From an uncultured Saprospiraceae bacterium (GTDB lineage Bacteria > Bacteroidota > Bacteroidia > Chitinophagales > Saprospiraceae): 64,000 nt of DNA. A model generated the notes under the pieces. It ran no database searches. It was given only the letters and a program-made list of their open reading frames with translations, and was not told where the DNA came from. The position numbers and the translations under genes are program-made. Location: positions 85,528 through 149,527 of the forward strand of contig CALEYL010000046.1 of assembly GCA_937926205.1 (NCBI GenBank). Direction: 5' to 3'. Shown piece by piece: positions 52,387-61,999 of the stretch (positions are counted from its first letter, which is position 1; each line of letters starts with the position of its first letter).

Positions 52387-53869
52387 TATAGCCGGTTTGC
52401 TATTGTTGTTCCTGTTACCTGCTTTTTATTCCTGCGAGGCGCTGAAGCCAATTCAGAGCAATCCGAATACCACAAAAGCGGATCCTAAAAAGGAGGAAAA
52501 AACGGATGTCAAAAAAGACAATACCCTGGATGAAATTCAGGGGCGCAAACGCTATGACCCGGAAACCAAAAGGTGGGTCTATGTCGAGTATGCGCCGACA
52601 GAAAAGATGGATACCATCGTCTGGAAAGACATCCCGGCCGGCAGTGTAAACGTCATCACAGGTGAGGACTCTGGTGAAAATACGGACATTTTTGATCCCG
52701 GGGATCCCAAAGAAGAGGGCCAGTTTGGTACCCAGTTTTTCTCCTCCTACAATGTGGCGGTTGCCCTCCCTTTTCTGACCGACAAGTTCGACGCCAGAGC
52801 CGGAACCATACACGAACATTCTTACTGGGCCATTTCGTTTTACAGTGGATTAAAAATGGCGCTCGACGACCTGGCTGCTGAAGACATCAACCTGAATGTC
52901 AGCGTCATAGACACCAAAGAATCGAACGACGCTTCCGTTCCGTCCTTAGTGCGCATCAACCCGGATCTGAAAAAAGCGCACCTCATCATCGGTCCCTACC
53001 GGCGCGACAACGTGCGGGTGATGGCTGATTTTGCCAAATCGACCGATATTACCCTGGTTTCACCGGCAAGCGCCGCGTCGGGTTTATCGAACAGCAATCC
53101 CAATTACATTCAGGCAAACCCGACACTGGAGTCGCATTGTGAAGCCATCATGCGCCACGCTTTGGCACATTACAGTCCGGAAAAAATCGTGCTCGTGAGC
53201 CGCAATGATCCTGCCGAATCTTCAAGGCTGGATTATTTCCGGGATGAATATGCACGTTGGCCCGGAAGGCGCGATACCACTTCAAGACTGCGCCAGTTCA
53301 TCATCAATGACAACACGGCTGACCTCGCCCGGACGAATATTTTGTCTTATGTGAGTCAGGACGACACCACCGTTTTCATCGTTCCTTCCTGGTCGGATGA
53401 AACTTTCATCTATTCGCTGTTGCGAAAAATTGACCTCGCCCGCAATCCATACAACACCGTTGTCGTTTACGGTATGCCCCAATGGATGCAATACGAGCGG
53501 ATCGATTTTGAATATTATGAAAAATTGAACGTGCATGTCAGCAGCAGCAGTTACATCAATACCCTCGATGCGCAGACGCAGTTGTTCCGGCAGCGCTATT
53601 TCGACCGGTACGGCACGGTGCCTGCAGAAGACGCGTATATTGGTTACGACATCATGCTCTATTTTGGCCACATGATACACAAGTACGGTACCAAATTTCA
53701 ATATTTCATTGACGCAGACGGAGCAAACGCCCTGCATACGCGTTTTCAGTTTCTTCCGGTGGAAGCGGCTGTCGCCCAAAGAACACGGGTTCCCGTTATT
53801 GACCGCTTTGAAAACCATTATGTAAATATTCTGGAATTTAGAGACTACCAATTCCAGCTTTCTGAATAA
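52373..53869 (+). CDS. Type 1 periplasmic-binding-fold lipoprotein (ABC substrate-binding-like)
   Basis: The best start is TTG at 52373, overlapping the end of guaA by 14 bases and giving a signal peptide with Cys22 (FYSC); 498 residues. Residues 25-120 are a charged linker. From about 130 the protein follows the LivK-like binding fold: YNVAVALPFLTD, YSGLKMALDDLA, HLIIGPYRRDNV, TLVSPASAASGLS, EKIVLVSRND and AYIGYDIMLYF. Such Bacteroidota proteins often bind amino acids or cell-wall fragments; no permease is adjacent, so the ligand is unknown. Confidence 0.82.
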   Translation: MNGNNIAGLLLLFLLPAFYSCEALKPIQSNPNTTKADPKKEEKTDVKKDNTLDEIQGRKRYDPETKRWVYVEYAPTEKMDTIVWKDIPAGSVNVITGEDSGENTDIFDPGDPKEEGQFGTQFFSSYNVAVALPFLTDKFDARAGTIHEHSYWAISFYSGLKMALDDLAAEDINLNVSVIDTKESNDASVPSLVRINPDLKKAHLIIGPYRRDNVRVMADFAKSTDITLVSPASAASGLSNSNPNYIQANPTLESHCEAIMRHALAHYSPEKIVLVSRNDPAESSRLDYFRDEYARWPGRRDTTSRLRQFIINDNTADLARTNILSYVSQDDTTVFIVPSWSDETFIYSLLRKIDLARNPYNTVVVYGMPQWMQYERIDFEYYEKLNVHVSSSSYINTLDAQTQLFRQRYFDRYGTVPAEDAYIGYDIMLYFGHMIHKYGTKFQYFIDADGANALHTRFQFLPVEAAVAQRTRVPVIDRFENHYVNILEFRDYQFQLSE

Positions 53870-53879
53870 AACAGGTGCA

Positions 53880-55319
53880 ATGAAAAAGTTCGTACTCCCT
53901 CTGTTTTTTTGTTTCGCAGCCTCAGCGGCTTTGTTTGCCGGCAATGGCGATGAGAGTGGCTATGCAATCAAAATCAAGCTCAATGGTTATGATAAAGATA
54001 CCCTCTTTATAGCTTACCATTTTGGAGACAAACAATACATCAAGGACACCCTGCTTCGCCAGACTGACGGACTTTTTGTATTCAAAGGAACAGAGAAACT
54101 GGAATGTGGCGTTTACCTCGTGGTCATGCGCCCCGACAACAATTACTTCCAGATTCTGGTCACCGACAGCGAGCAGCGTTTTAGTCTGGAAGTCAACAAA
54201 GACAAGCCTACGGAGAGCATCAAATTTACCACAGCTCCCGATAACAAACTATTTTACGAATACCTGAACTACCTGGGCAACAAGCGCCCCCTTGCCGATA
54301 CGCTCCGGGCTCAGGTAGAGCGAATGAGCGACGAAGGAAAGAAAAAAATCCTTCAGGATAAACTCGACAAACTCAATACAGAAGTAGAAACTTACCAAAG
54401 CGACCTTGTAAAAAAACACGCAGGCACACTTACAGCATCCATCATTAAAGCCAACCTGCCCTTCAATACGCCTGAGTTTGAAGGCGCTACTGAAGAAGAA
54501 AAGCAGATCAAAAAATGGCACTTTACGCGCGACCACTACTTCGACAACCTGGATGTCACAGACCCCTGCATGCTTCGAACGCCGTTTCTCTTTCAGCGGA
54601 TTGAATATTTTGTGCAAAAACTGCACGTCCAGCACCCCGACAGCATTTCCATTGCCATAGATGTAGTCCTGGAAAAACTCCGCCCGGCTGAAGAAACCTT
54701 CAAATTTTACCTGATTCACTTCCTCAATTATTATGCCCGCTCCAATATTGTCGGCATGGACGCCGTATATGTACACCTTGTAGATAAATACTACGCTACC
54801 GGTCAGGCGCCGTGGACAGAAGAAGATCAGCTGAAAAAGATCATCGACAACGCCAATAGCCTGCGGCCCATCCTGATCGGAAAAATTGCCCCCGACATCA
54901 AGTTGCAAAAACGCGACGGCACGCCGTTCTCTTTACACGAAGTGAATTCAGAATACACCATCCTCTATTTTTGGCGCTACGATTGCGGGCATTGCAAAAA
55001 ATCAACGCCCATCATGAAGGAGTTTTACGAAAAATTCAAGGATAAAGGCGTGAAAATCGTGGGCGTTTGTGCGAAGTTCACAGACGAAGTGCCCAAGTGC
55101 TGGGAATACGTAGACGAGAACCATTTGGAAGACTGGATTCTTGCCGTAGACCCTTACCACCGCTCCCGGTTCTCAACGATTTATGACCTGAAATCTACGC
55201 CTCAGATCTTTGTACTTGATCGCAAAAAAGAGATTTTATCCAAAAAAATCGGCGCAGAGCAACTGGAAGAATTGATGAACAAAATCATTGAGATGAAGCA
55301 AAATGAAAGCCACAACTAA
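53880..55319 (+). CDS. Thioredoxin-fold lipoprotein-like oxidoreductase (DUF5106-TlpA)
   Basis: A 479-residue exported protein. A signal peptide ends near residue 21. A DUF4369/DUF5106-like N-terminal region (DTLFIAYHFGDKQYIKDT, then helices) leads to a TlpA-like thioredoxin domain from about 340, with active-site Cys369 and Cys372 in YDCGHCKKS and the cis-Pro loop STPQIFVLD. It probably reduces periplasmic disulfides, for example for cytochrome c maturation (family inference), which fits the haem proteins downstream. Its TAA overlaps the next ATG by one base. Confidence 0.9.
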   Translation: MKKFVLPLFFCFAASAALFAGNGDESGYAIKIKLNGYDKDTLFIAYHFGDKQYIKDTLLRQTDGLFVFKGTEKLECGVYLVVMRPDNNYFQILVTDSEQRFSLEVNKDKPTESIKFTTAPDNKLFYEYLNYLGNKRPLADTLRAQVERMSDEGKKKILQDKLDKLNTEVETYQSDLVKKHAGTLTASIIKANLPFNTPEFEGATEEEKQIKKWHFTRDHYFDNLDVTDPCMLRTPFLFQRIEYFVQKLHVQHPDSISIAIDVVLEKLRPAEETFKFYLIHFLNYYARSNIVGMDAVYVHLVDKYYATGQAPWTEEDQLKKIIDNANSLRPILIGKIAPDIKLQKRDGTPFSLHEVNSEYTILYFWRYDCGHCKKSTPIMKEFYEKFKDKGVKIVGVCAKFTDEVPKCWEYVDENHLEDWILAVDPYHRSRFSTIYDLKSTPQIFVLDRKKEILSKKIGAEQLEELMNKIIEMKQNESHN

Positions 55320-56149
55320 TGCTCAACCTGAAACTCGAAAGAGATATTTGTTTTTTTGACATAGAAGCCACCGGACTCAATGTTGTTCGCGACCGAATTA
55401 TTCAGATCGCCATCATAAAATACCCGGCTAAAGGAGGCGAACCACAGGAATTGTCTATGCTCATTAACCCGGGGATTCCAATTTCAGAGGAAGCCTTTAA
55501 CGTGCATGGCATTCACCCCAAGGATGTTGCGAAAAAACCTGTTTTTCAACAGGTTGCTCAGAAAATACACGACTTCATAGGCAATTCGGATCTTGTAGGC
55601 TACAATTCCGGCCGCTTTGATATTCCAATGCTGATGGAAGAGTTTGCCAGAGTAGGCATGGAATTCGACATGGAGCGCCGCCGCACCATCGATGTGCAAC
55701 GCATTTTTTACAAAATGGAACCCCGCACGCTTAAAGCGGCTGTCCGTTTCTACTGCGAACGCGATTTTGAGGACGCCCATGATGCGCTGGCCGATGTAAA
55801 AGCCACCATTGATGTTTTTGTAGGACAGCTATCCCGCTATAAAAACGTGGATTATCGCGATGAAGACGGCAATGTCGTGGAAGCGCCAATTCGCAGCGAT
55901 GTACAATCCCTGCACGAGTTTACGAATGATACCCGCTTTTTGGATGTGACACAAAAGCTAAAGTACGACCATAATGGTGTTGTCGTATTCAATTTCGGAA
56001 AATACATGGGCCAGCCGGCTGCCCCCATTCTTTCTAAAGACAAACAATACTACAACTGGATTTTGAACAAGGAGTTTACCTCACAGGTCAAGCAAGCCGT
56101 AAAAAAGTTGGTAAAAGAATATGAAAAAGCGCAGCAGGAAAAATCATAG
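55319..56149 (+). CDS. DEDDh 3'-5' exonuclease (DnaQ-like)
   Basis: A 276-residue protein. Catalytic acids are Asp14 and Glu16 in CFFDIEATG, an Asp in YNSGRFDIPML near 98, and HDALADVKA near 160 with the active His and Asp. The C-terminal 90 residues contain FNFGKYMGQPA and YYNWILNKEF, a DUF3820-like extension seen in similar exonucleases. It may serve in DNA repair or RNA turnover. Its end overlaps the next gene by 29 bases. Confidence 0.92.
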   Translation: MLNLKLERDICFFDIEATGLNVVRDRIIQIAIIKYPAKGGEPQELSMLINPGIPISEEAFNVHGIHPKDVAKKPVFQQVAQKIHDFIGNSDLVGYNSGRFDIPMLMEEFARVGMEFDMERRRTIDVQRIFYKMEPRTLKAAVRFYCERDFEDAHDALADVKATIDVFVGQLSRYKNVDYRDEDGNVVEAPIRSDVQSLHEFTNDTRFLDVTQKLKYDHNGVVVFNFGKYMGQPAAPILSKDKQYYNWILNKEFTSQVKQAVKKLVKEYEKAQQEKS

Positions 56150-57014
56150 CGACCTCTTGTGGGCAATCCTGTGTTGCACGCTGCTGCTCCCCGCATGCTA
56201 CAAACCCAAAGAAGGATGTCTTGACGCCCGGGCCACTAATTTTGACCTCAGTGCCGACGAGTCCTGTATGAGCTGTTGCGAATACCCTGAACTCAGACTG
56301 AGTCTGCAGCACCGCATTACTTTTCCCGATCGGGAATATCGTTTTTCAACCGATTCCGTCTATTATGACGGTAGCGGCCAGGCATTCCGGTTTGAAAGTA
56401 TCCGATTTTATATTTCCAACCTGCACCTTGTCCGCGCCGATGGCAGCGAGGCAAAAGTTAGTGATGAGATTGAACTCGACCTCTACGACCTTGGCGGTGT
56501 TCCCCGTATGGAAACCGTTGAAGATAATTTCCTCTTAGCCAACCCTGTTTTCGACCAGACTTATACCATCGGTAAATTCAACGAAAGTGGCGTCAATTTT
56601 GAAAAAGTGCGCTTTGCCATTGGCGTAGAGGGCATTGCAAACGAAGCCATTCCCGATTCATTGCCAGACGATTATCCACTAGGGCGCATCGAAGAAACCT
56701 TAAACCTCCATTTTAACCGGGATTCCGGCTACGTTTTCAACCGCATCAGTTTGTTTCGGGACACCGCTGCTGCCGCCAGCCCGATTACCCTGCGCATCGG
56801 CACCAATCCTTATCTGCGGGTGGTCGAATTGTCGCTTCCGCAAGGCAGTTTTACCCCCAGCGAGGGCTTCAATACCCTGCTGACTTTGCGCGTCAACTAT
56901 GTGGAATGGTTTCAAAGCCTGAATGTTCGGGAGGATACGCCAGCCCAAATGATAGAAAAAATTGTCCAGAACCTTGCCAACTCGTTTTCTGTTATTAATA
57001 TAGAGAAAAAGTAA
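56121..57014 (+). CDS. MbnP-like lipoprotein 1
   Basis: A 297-residue exported protein with lipobox-like LLLPAC near residue 26 and a Cys-rich N-terminal GCLDARATNFD...CCEY motif of a kind common in secreted Bacteroidota proteins. The body follows MbnP: FESIRFYISNLHLVRADGSE, a VRFAIGVEGIANE block and a RDSGYVFNRISL strand. The usual Trp before SGYVF is replaced (HFNRDSGYVF). MbnP binds copper and is oxidised on a Trp by MbnH in methanotrophs (family knowledge). Confidence 0.85.
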   Translation: MKKRSRKNHSDLLWAILCCTLLLPACYKPKEGCLDARATNFDLSADESCMSCCEYPELRLSLQHRITFPDREYRFSTDSVYYDGSGQAFRFESIRFYISNLHLVRADGSEAKVSDEIELDLYDLGGVPRMETVEDNFLLANPVFDQTYTIGKFNESGVNFEKVRFAIGVEGIANEAIPDSLPDDYPLGRIEETLNLHFNRDSGYVFNRISLFRDTAAAASPITLRIGTNPYLRVVELSLPQGSFTPSEGFNTLLTLRVNYVEWFQSLNVREDTPAQMIEKIVQNLANSFSVINIEKK

Positions 57015-57067
57015 AGCTTATTTTGCATTCGGGGATTCAACTTTAAAGTCCCAAAAAAAATGCGCTG

Positions 57068-57823
57068 ATGATAAAGAAATTATTATTCCTGCTGGCAAGT
57101 TCAGGATTGCTCCTTGCCGCAGATTGCAATGACAATGAGCCGATTGGAAGTGTTCTGGAAATAAATTTTAAAGGCACTTTCGACAATGCCCCGCTCGTGA
57201 TGTACGAAAGCGCTTACCCATACGAAGCCGGTATGGCTGTTAAGCTTCAACTCTTTCAATTCTATCTTTCCGACATCGTGCTGCTAAAAGAAGACGGAAG
57301 TTCGGTGCCCTTATCAGATGTCGCACTCATCAGTTTCAAAGACATACTGACACCAGCTGCTGCGGCACAAGGCATTACGCTGAATACGAGCGGAATACCC
57401 GCAGGCCACTACACCGGACTCCGTATGGGAATTGGTGTTGCGCCGAACCTGAACAGTACCAGTCCGGCAAATTACACACCGCCGCACCCTCTCGACGACA
57501 ATTACTGGTCGGCTTCCTCGGGCTACGTTTTTATTAAAATTGAAGGCAATGCCGATACGAGCGGCAACGGCGAATTCCCGGCGAAACTCACTTTCCACAC
57601 TGGCGCGAATGACATTTACAAGGAAAAAACTTTCCAAAAACACATGGAGCTAAAAGATGGCGCGCTGCTACAACTCAACTTCAACATTGATTTGAAAAAA
57701 GTACTTTCAAAGGGTGGAAGCGATTTTCTGGACTTCAGACAAGTGACACAGGATCATAACAACAATCCGTCCATCTATACTTTTATTGCAACCAATTTTT
57801 ACGATGCGCTTTCTCTGGAATAA
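57068..57823 (+). CDS. MbnP-like protein 2
   Basis: A 251-residue exported MbnP paralogue; signal peptide with Cys near 19 (AADC). LQLFQFYLSDIVLLKEDGSSVPL and LRMGIGVAPNLN match the first copy. It keeps the Trp in DDNYWSASSGYVFIK that the first copy lacks, so the two may differ in redox role. It precedes the first peroxidase gene with a 20-base overlap, which indicates coupled expression. Confidence 0.88.
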   Translation: MIKKLLFLLASSGLLLAADCNDNEPIGSVLEINFKGTFDNAPLVMYESAYPYEAGMAVKLQLFQFYLSDIVLLKEDGSSVPLSDVALISFKDILTPAAAAQGITLNTSGIPAGHYTGLRMGIGVAPNLNSTSPANYTPPHPLDDNYWSASSGYVFIKIEGNADTSGNGEFPAKLTFHTGANDIYKEKTFQKHMELKDGALLQLNFNIDLKKVLSKGGSDFLDFRQVTQDHNNNPSIYTFIATNFYDALSLE

Positions 57824-58958
57824 ACAGGCATTCCGGTTATTTGCTCAAAATGCATTTAATCGCAAACTCTTATCTGTTTGCGCAGGCTTATTTTTCTGCT
57901 TCTGTGCCGCTTTGTTCATGGTTTCTGCAACCTGTAGTTCTGATGCCCCTGAAAAAGGAGCCTGGTCCGCTACTCCTTATCCCTTAAAAGAACCGGAGCA
58001 CTTCGTAAAGATGCTGATGCCTTCCGACAACCCACTTACCGTAGAGGGTGTCGATCTGGGAAGACAGTTGTTCTTCGACCCTCTGCTTTCTATGAACGGC
58101 GCCATTTCCTGCGCCAGTTGCCACCTGCCCCAAAATGCATTCAGCGATGGAAAAGCTTTCAGCATTGGGGTAAATGGTCAGCAGGGCCCCCGCAGTTCCA
58201 TGGCCTTAGCCAATGTGGGTTATTATTACAAAGGCTTGTTTTGGGACGGGCGCTCCAAATCGCTCGAAGATCAGGCATTGATACCCGTTCGCGAACCCCA
58301 TGAAATGAACAGCGACTGGAGCATGGTGGAACTCAAATTGCGCAATCATCCAAAGTATCCTGAGCTTTTTTACAAAGCTTTCGGTATTGCCGAACCTAAA
58401 GAAATTACGCGGTTTTTAGCGGCCAAAGCGATTGCACAATTTGAACGCACCCTCATTAGTGCAAATGCAAAGTACGATCAGGTACTGGCCGGAAAAGCGA
58501 CATTTACAGAAGCCGAAGCGCGTGGCAGAATGATTTTTTTCGACGCATCCGATGAGTTGCCAAAATCAGAATGCGGCCATTGTCACGTAGATCCTTTGTT
58601 TACCAATCTGGATTTTTTCAACAACGGCATCCAGCAGGTTAGCAGTTTGGAAGACTTTCCAGACAAGGGGCGCGGGAAAATTACCAAAATAAAATACGAC
58701 AACGGCAAATTCCGTGTGCCGACGCTGCGCAACATCGAACTGACGGCGCCATACATGCACGACGGCCGTTTCAAAACACTGGATGAAGTACTCGAACACT
58801 ATATTTCAGGAGGGCATTCGGCTGAAAACCTAAACCCTAACGTCCGGCAGCTGAATTTTACCGGGCGTGATAAATCCGACCTGATCGCTTTTCTGAAAAC
58901 CCTGACAGATACCAGTTTTATCCATAACCCTGCTTTTAAAAACCCGTTTACTGAATAA
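57804..58958 (+). CDS. Di-haem cytochrome c peroxidase/MbnH-family protein 1
   Basis: The ATG at 57804 is chosen over TTG 57786; 384 residues. After a signal segment there are two c-type haem sites: CASCH near residue 103 and CGHCH near 254. DLGRQLFFDPLLSMNG, FWDGRSKSLEDQA and YMHDGRFKTLDEVLEHY are family signatures. MbnH and MauG-like enzymes oxidise protein Trp residues, while true CcpA enzymes reduce hydrogen peroxide; pairing with MbnP favours the former (inference). Confidence 0.92.
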   Translation: MRFLWNKQAFRLFAQNAFNRKLLSVCAGLFFCFCAALFMVSATCSSDAPEKGAWSATPYPLKEPEHFVKMLMPSDNPLTVEGVDLGRQLFFDPLLSMNGAISCASCHLPQNAFSDGKAFSIGVNGQQGPRSSMALANVGYYYKGLFWDGRSKSLEDQALIPVREPHEMNSDWSMVELKLRNHPKYPELFYKAFGIAEPKEITRFLAAKAIAQFERTLISANAKYDQVLAGKATFTEAEARGRMIFFDASDELPKSECGHCHVDPLFTNLDFFNNGIQQVSSLEDFPDKGRGKITKIKYDNGKFRVPTLRNIELTAPYMHDGRFKTLDEVLEHYISGGHSAENLNPNVRQLNFTGRDKSDLIAFLKTLTDTSFIHNPAFKNPFTE

Positions 58959-58997
58959 ATGCTGGCTGGCAGCAGCTTTTGCTTAAAATATTCGCAC

Positions 58998-60110
58998 ATG
59001 AAACCGTTTTATCTGATCCTGTTCTTCGCCGTTGTTTCCTTTGCAGCAGAAAGTTGCCGGGAAGGCGAAGTGCCTTGCACGACTTGTCCGGATACCGACC
59101 TGATTTCAGGCGATTACAATCCGCAGCCTTATACCCTGAACGTGCCGTCGTGGCTCCCTCCGGTACCGATTCCGGCCGACAATCCCCTGACAACAGAAGG
59201 TGTTGCCCTTGGGCGTATGCTCTTTTACGACCCTATTTTGTCTTCCGACAGCACACAATCCTGTTCCAGCTGCCACCTTCAGGAAAAAGCGTTTACGGAT
59301 GGGCTTGCCCTGAGCACTGGTGTACTGGGTATGCAGGGCAAACGCAGCGCCATGTCCATTGCCAATCTCGCTTACAATACCCGCGGTTTCTTCTGGGACG
59401 GGCGCTCGCCTTCATTAGAGCAACAAGCACTGGTGCCGGTAGAAGACCATCTTGAATTGAATGAAACCTGGGATCATGTACTGGAAAAACTTCGGCAGCA
59501 CAACAAATACCCTGTGCAGTTTCGCAAAGCCTTTGGCATTGACAAGAAAAGCCAAATCACTAAAGAACTGGCAGTCAAAGCACTGGCGCAATTTGAACGC
59601 ACGCTCATCAGTGGAAACTCTCGTTACGACCAGATCATTTGGGGACAGCAAGGCTGGCTGACCGATCAGGAGCAAAGGGGTCTCGAATTGTTTTTCATTG
59701 AATTTGCCGGAGAAGTCCAACACCCTGGCTGCTCGCACTGCCATTTTAATCCGCTGTTCACAGACAATAATTTTCGCCAAAATGGACTCGAAAATGTACC
59801 CGATTTGCTGTCTTTTCCCGACCTGGGCAGGGGCGCCATATCTGGTATCGTGAACGACAATGGTAAATTTCGCGTTCCTACCCTGCGCAACATCGAACTA
59901 ACGGCGCCTTATATGCACGACGGGCGCTTTGCCACCCTTGAACAGGTCTTGGATCATTATGCCACCGGCGGCCACGGTGTATCCAATGAGGATGCAAACA
60001 TTTTCCCCTTCGTACTGGATGAGCAACAAAAACAAGACCTGATCGCTTTCCTAAAAACCCTGACTGATCAGTCTTTTATCACTAACCCCGATTATAGCAA
60101 CCCTTTCTAA
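58998..60110 (+). CDS. Di-haem cytochrome c peroxidase/MbnH-family protein 2
   Basis: The ATG at 58998 gives a signal peptide with a possible lipid Cys (AAESC); 370 residues. Haem sites are CSSCH near 92 and CSHCH near 247. FYDPILSSDSTQSCSSCHLQ, FFWDGRSPSLEQQA and APYMHDGRFATLEQVLDHY match copy 1 closely. An extra Cys pair CTTC lies in the N-terminal linker. It ends the MbnP/MbnH group and is followed by a heptamer array. Confidence 0.92.
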   Translation: MKPFYLILFFAVVSFAAESCREGEVPCTTCPDTDLISGDYNPQPYTLNVPSWLPPVPIPADNPLTTEGVALGRMLFYDPILSSDSTQSCSSCHLQEKAFTDGLALSTGVLGMQGKRSAMSIANLAYNTRGFFWDGRSPSLEQQALVPVEDHLELNETWDHVLEKLRQHNKYPVQFRKAFGIDKKSQITKELAVKALAQFERTLISGNSRYDQIIWGQQGWLTDQEQRGLELFFIEFAGEVQHPGCSHCHFNPLFTDNNFRQNGLENVPDLLSFPDLGRGAISGIVNDNGKFRVPTLRNIELTAPYMHDGRFATLEQVLDHYATGGHGVSNEDANIFPFVLDEQQKQDLIAFLKTLTDQSFITNPDYSNPF

Positions 60111-60111
60111 A

Positions 60112-60174
60112 ATCTAATATCTAACATCTCAAATCTGACATCTGACATCTCAAATCTGACATCTAATATCTATA
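60112..60174 (+). repeat. Nine-unit heptamer array in the EVE gene leader
   Basis: Exactly nine heptamers of the form ATCTNAN fill 60112-60174, ending two bases before the ATG at 60177. The unit and number match the array at 30998-31060 in front of the yebC-type gene. Confidence 0.85.
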
Positions 60175-60176
60175 AA

Positions 60177-60590
60177 ATGAATTACTGGCTCATTAAATCC
60201 GAACCTTTTGTTTACAGCTTTCAGGACTTGCAGCGGGAAGGAAATATCATGTGGGATGGCGTACGCAATTATGCTGCCCGCAACAACCTGCGTGCCATGA
60301 AAAGCGGGGACCTGGTGCTGTTTTACCACAGCCGGGAAGGACTGGAGGTTGTCGGCATCTGTAAGGTAGCCAAAGAATACTACCCCGACCCAACTGCCGA
60401 AGCCGGAGATTGGTCCGTTGTTGATTTCGCACCGGTAAAAGCCTTTGAAAAGCCGGTCCCGCTTCAGGTCATCAAAACCATTCCGGAGCTGCAAAATATT
60501 GGCCTCATCCGCATCGGAAGGTTGTCCGTTATGCCGCTGACAGAAGCAGAGTTCAACATCATCCTCAAATTGGGAGAGACTATTGTGTGA
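60177..60590 (+). CDS. EVE-domain protein
   Basis: A 137-residue protein matching the EVE fold end to end: MNYWLIKSEPFVYSFQDLQ at the start, MWDGVRNYAARNNLRAMKSGDLVLFYHS near 25-52, VVGICKVAKEYYPDPTA and the C-terminal LIRIGRLSVMPLTEAEF. EVE domains bind modified nucleobases such as 5-methylcytosine derivatives and occur in tRNA or defence contexts (family knowledge). It has a heptamer array on both sides. No defence partner is adjacent. Confidence 0.93.
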   Translation: MNYWLIKSEPFVYSFQDLQREGNIMWDGVRNYAARNNLRAMKSGDLVLFYHSREGLEVVGICKVAKEYYPDPTAEAGDWSVVDFAPVKAFEKPVPLQVIKTIPELQNIGLIRIGRLSVMPLTEAEFNIILKLGETIV

Positions 60591-60591
60591 T

Positions 60592-60731
60592 GGTAGAAGG
60601 TAGAAAGTAGAAGGTAGAAGGTAGAAGGTAGAGAGTAGAAAGTAGAAGGTAACAACCTGCTCATTAAAAGCACCATGCTCCCTTTAACCTTTATCCTTTA
60701 TCCTTTTTCCTTTAACCTTTAACCTTGTTAA
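60592..60731. repeat. Convergent C-free trailers of EVE and pgk
   Basis: After the EVE stop, GTAGAAG heptamers without C run to about 60652. On the opposite strand after pgk, GGTTAAA/GGATAAA heptamers run from 60725 back to 60681. Each array is C-free in the sense of the gene it follows. Confidence 0.75.
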
Positions 60732-60739
60732 CCTCCCGC

Positions 60740-61942
60740 CTACTCCATAATCGCCTTAATACCGGGAAGTTCTTTGCCTTCCAGGAATTCCAGCATGGCT
60801 CCTCCTCCTGTAGACACATAGCTGACTTTATCCGACAGCCCCATCATGTTTACAGCAGCAACCGAATCTCCGCCTCCGACAAGTGAAAAACTGCCTTTCC
60901 CGGTAGCTTCGGCTACGGCTTCAGCAATCGTTTTTGTTCCGGCAGCAAAATTAGACATTTCAAAAACCCCCATTGGACCATTCCAAAGCAGGGTTTTAGA
61001 TTCGAGGATGGCCTTAGAAAAAACTTTACGGGCTTCAGGCCCAATATCAAGCCCCATCCAACCGTCTGGTATTGCCTTGCTATTCGCAACATCGTTGACA
61101 GCATCGTTGGAAAAAGCGTCTGCTATGACAGAATCTTCCGGCAGCAGCAGTTGTATTCCCTTGCGCTTCGCTTTATCGAGCAATTGCAGTGCAAGATCAA
61201 GTCGGTCTTCTTCTACCAGAGAATTGCCAATGCTCCCTCCCTGTGCTTTCAAAAAAGTATAAGCCATTCCCCCGCCGATGATCAGTTTATCAGCGAAATC
61301 GATCAGGCGTTCCAGCAACAAAATTTTATCAGAAACTTTCGCGCCGCCGATGATGGCTGTCAATGGACGCTCTGGCGTTTTCAGGACCTTGTTGGCATTT
61401 TCTATTTCATCGCGCATCAAAAAGCCAAAAGACTTGGCTCCTTTTCCAAAAAACTGTGCAACCGTAGTGGTAGAAGCATGTGCCCGATGGGCCGTGCCAA
61501 AAGCGTCGTTGACATACATATCACCAAGCGCAGCCAATTGTTGTGCCAGTGCTTTGTCTCCTTTTGTTTCTCCCGGATAAAAGCGCGTGTTTTCAAGCAA
61601 CAAAACCTCGCCACTTTTCAGATTGGCTGCTGCTGCAGTCGCTTTGTCCCCAACCAATTCTTCACAAAAATGGACTCTTACGCCCAACAACTCAGACAGG
61701 TGTACAGTCAGATGGCGCAACGTAAATTTTTCCGTGTTGATGCTGCCATCAGGATTGCGCTTCTCTTCCGGCCGCCCCAGATGTGACATCAAGATGACGG
61801 CGCCCCCCTCATCAAGTATTTTGCGGAGCGTTGGAACGGCCGCACGCATACGCGTATCATCCGTGATTTGATATTGCTTGTCGAGGGGAACATTAAAATC
61901 TACCCGAACCAGCACTTTTTTATGGTTGAAATCCAGATTCAT
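60740..61942 (-). CDS. pgk: Phosphoglycerate kinase
   Basis: A 400-residue glycolytic kinase transferring phosphate between 1,3-bisphosphoglycerate and ADP. Signatures are VLVRVDFNVPLD at the start, ILMSHLGRPEEK near 52, RFYPGE near 120, GGAKVSDKI near 197, KTLLWNGPMGVFE near 312 and GGGDSVAAV near 354. The length is standard. It lies downstream of gap on the same strand, separated by 183 bases that contain a palindromic element. Confidence 0.97.
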   Translation of the reverse strand: MNLDFNHKKVLVRVDFNVPLDKQYQITDDTRMRAAVPTLRKILDEGGAVILMSHLGRPEEKRNPDGSINTEKFTLRHLTVHLSELLGVRVHFCEELVGDKATAAAANLKSGEVLLLENTRFYPGETKGDKALAQQLAALGDMYVNDAFGTAHRAHASTTTVAQFFGKGAKSFGFLMRDEIENANKVLKTPERPLTAIIGGAKVSDKILLLERLIDFADKLIIGGGMAYTFLKAQGGSIGNSLVEEDRLDLALQLLDKAKRKGIQLLLPEDSVIADAFSNDAVNDVANSKAIPDGWMGLDIGPEARKVFSKAILESKTLLWNGPMGVFEMSNFAAGTKTIAEAVAEATGKGSFSLVGGGDSVAAVNMMGLSDKVSYVSTGGGAMLEFLEGKELPGIKAIME

Positions 61943-61999
61943 AGAACTGTATAATTAGTATCCGTCTATTTAGTCTTGTGCCTATCCATTTAGGCTTAG

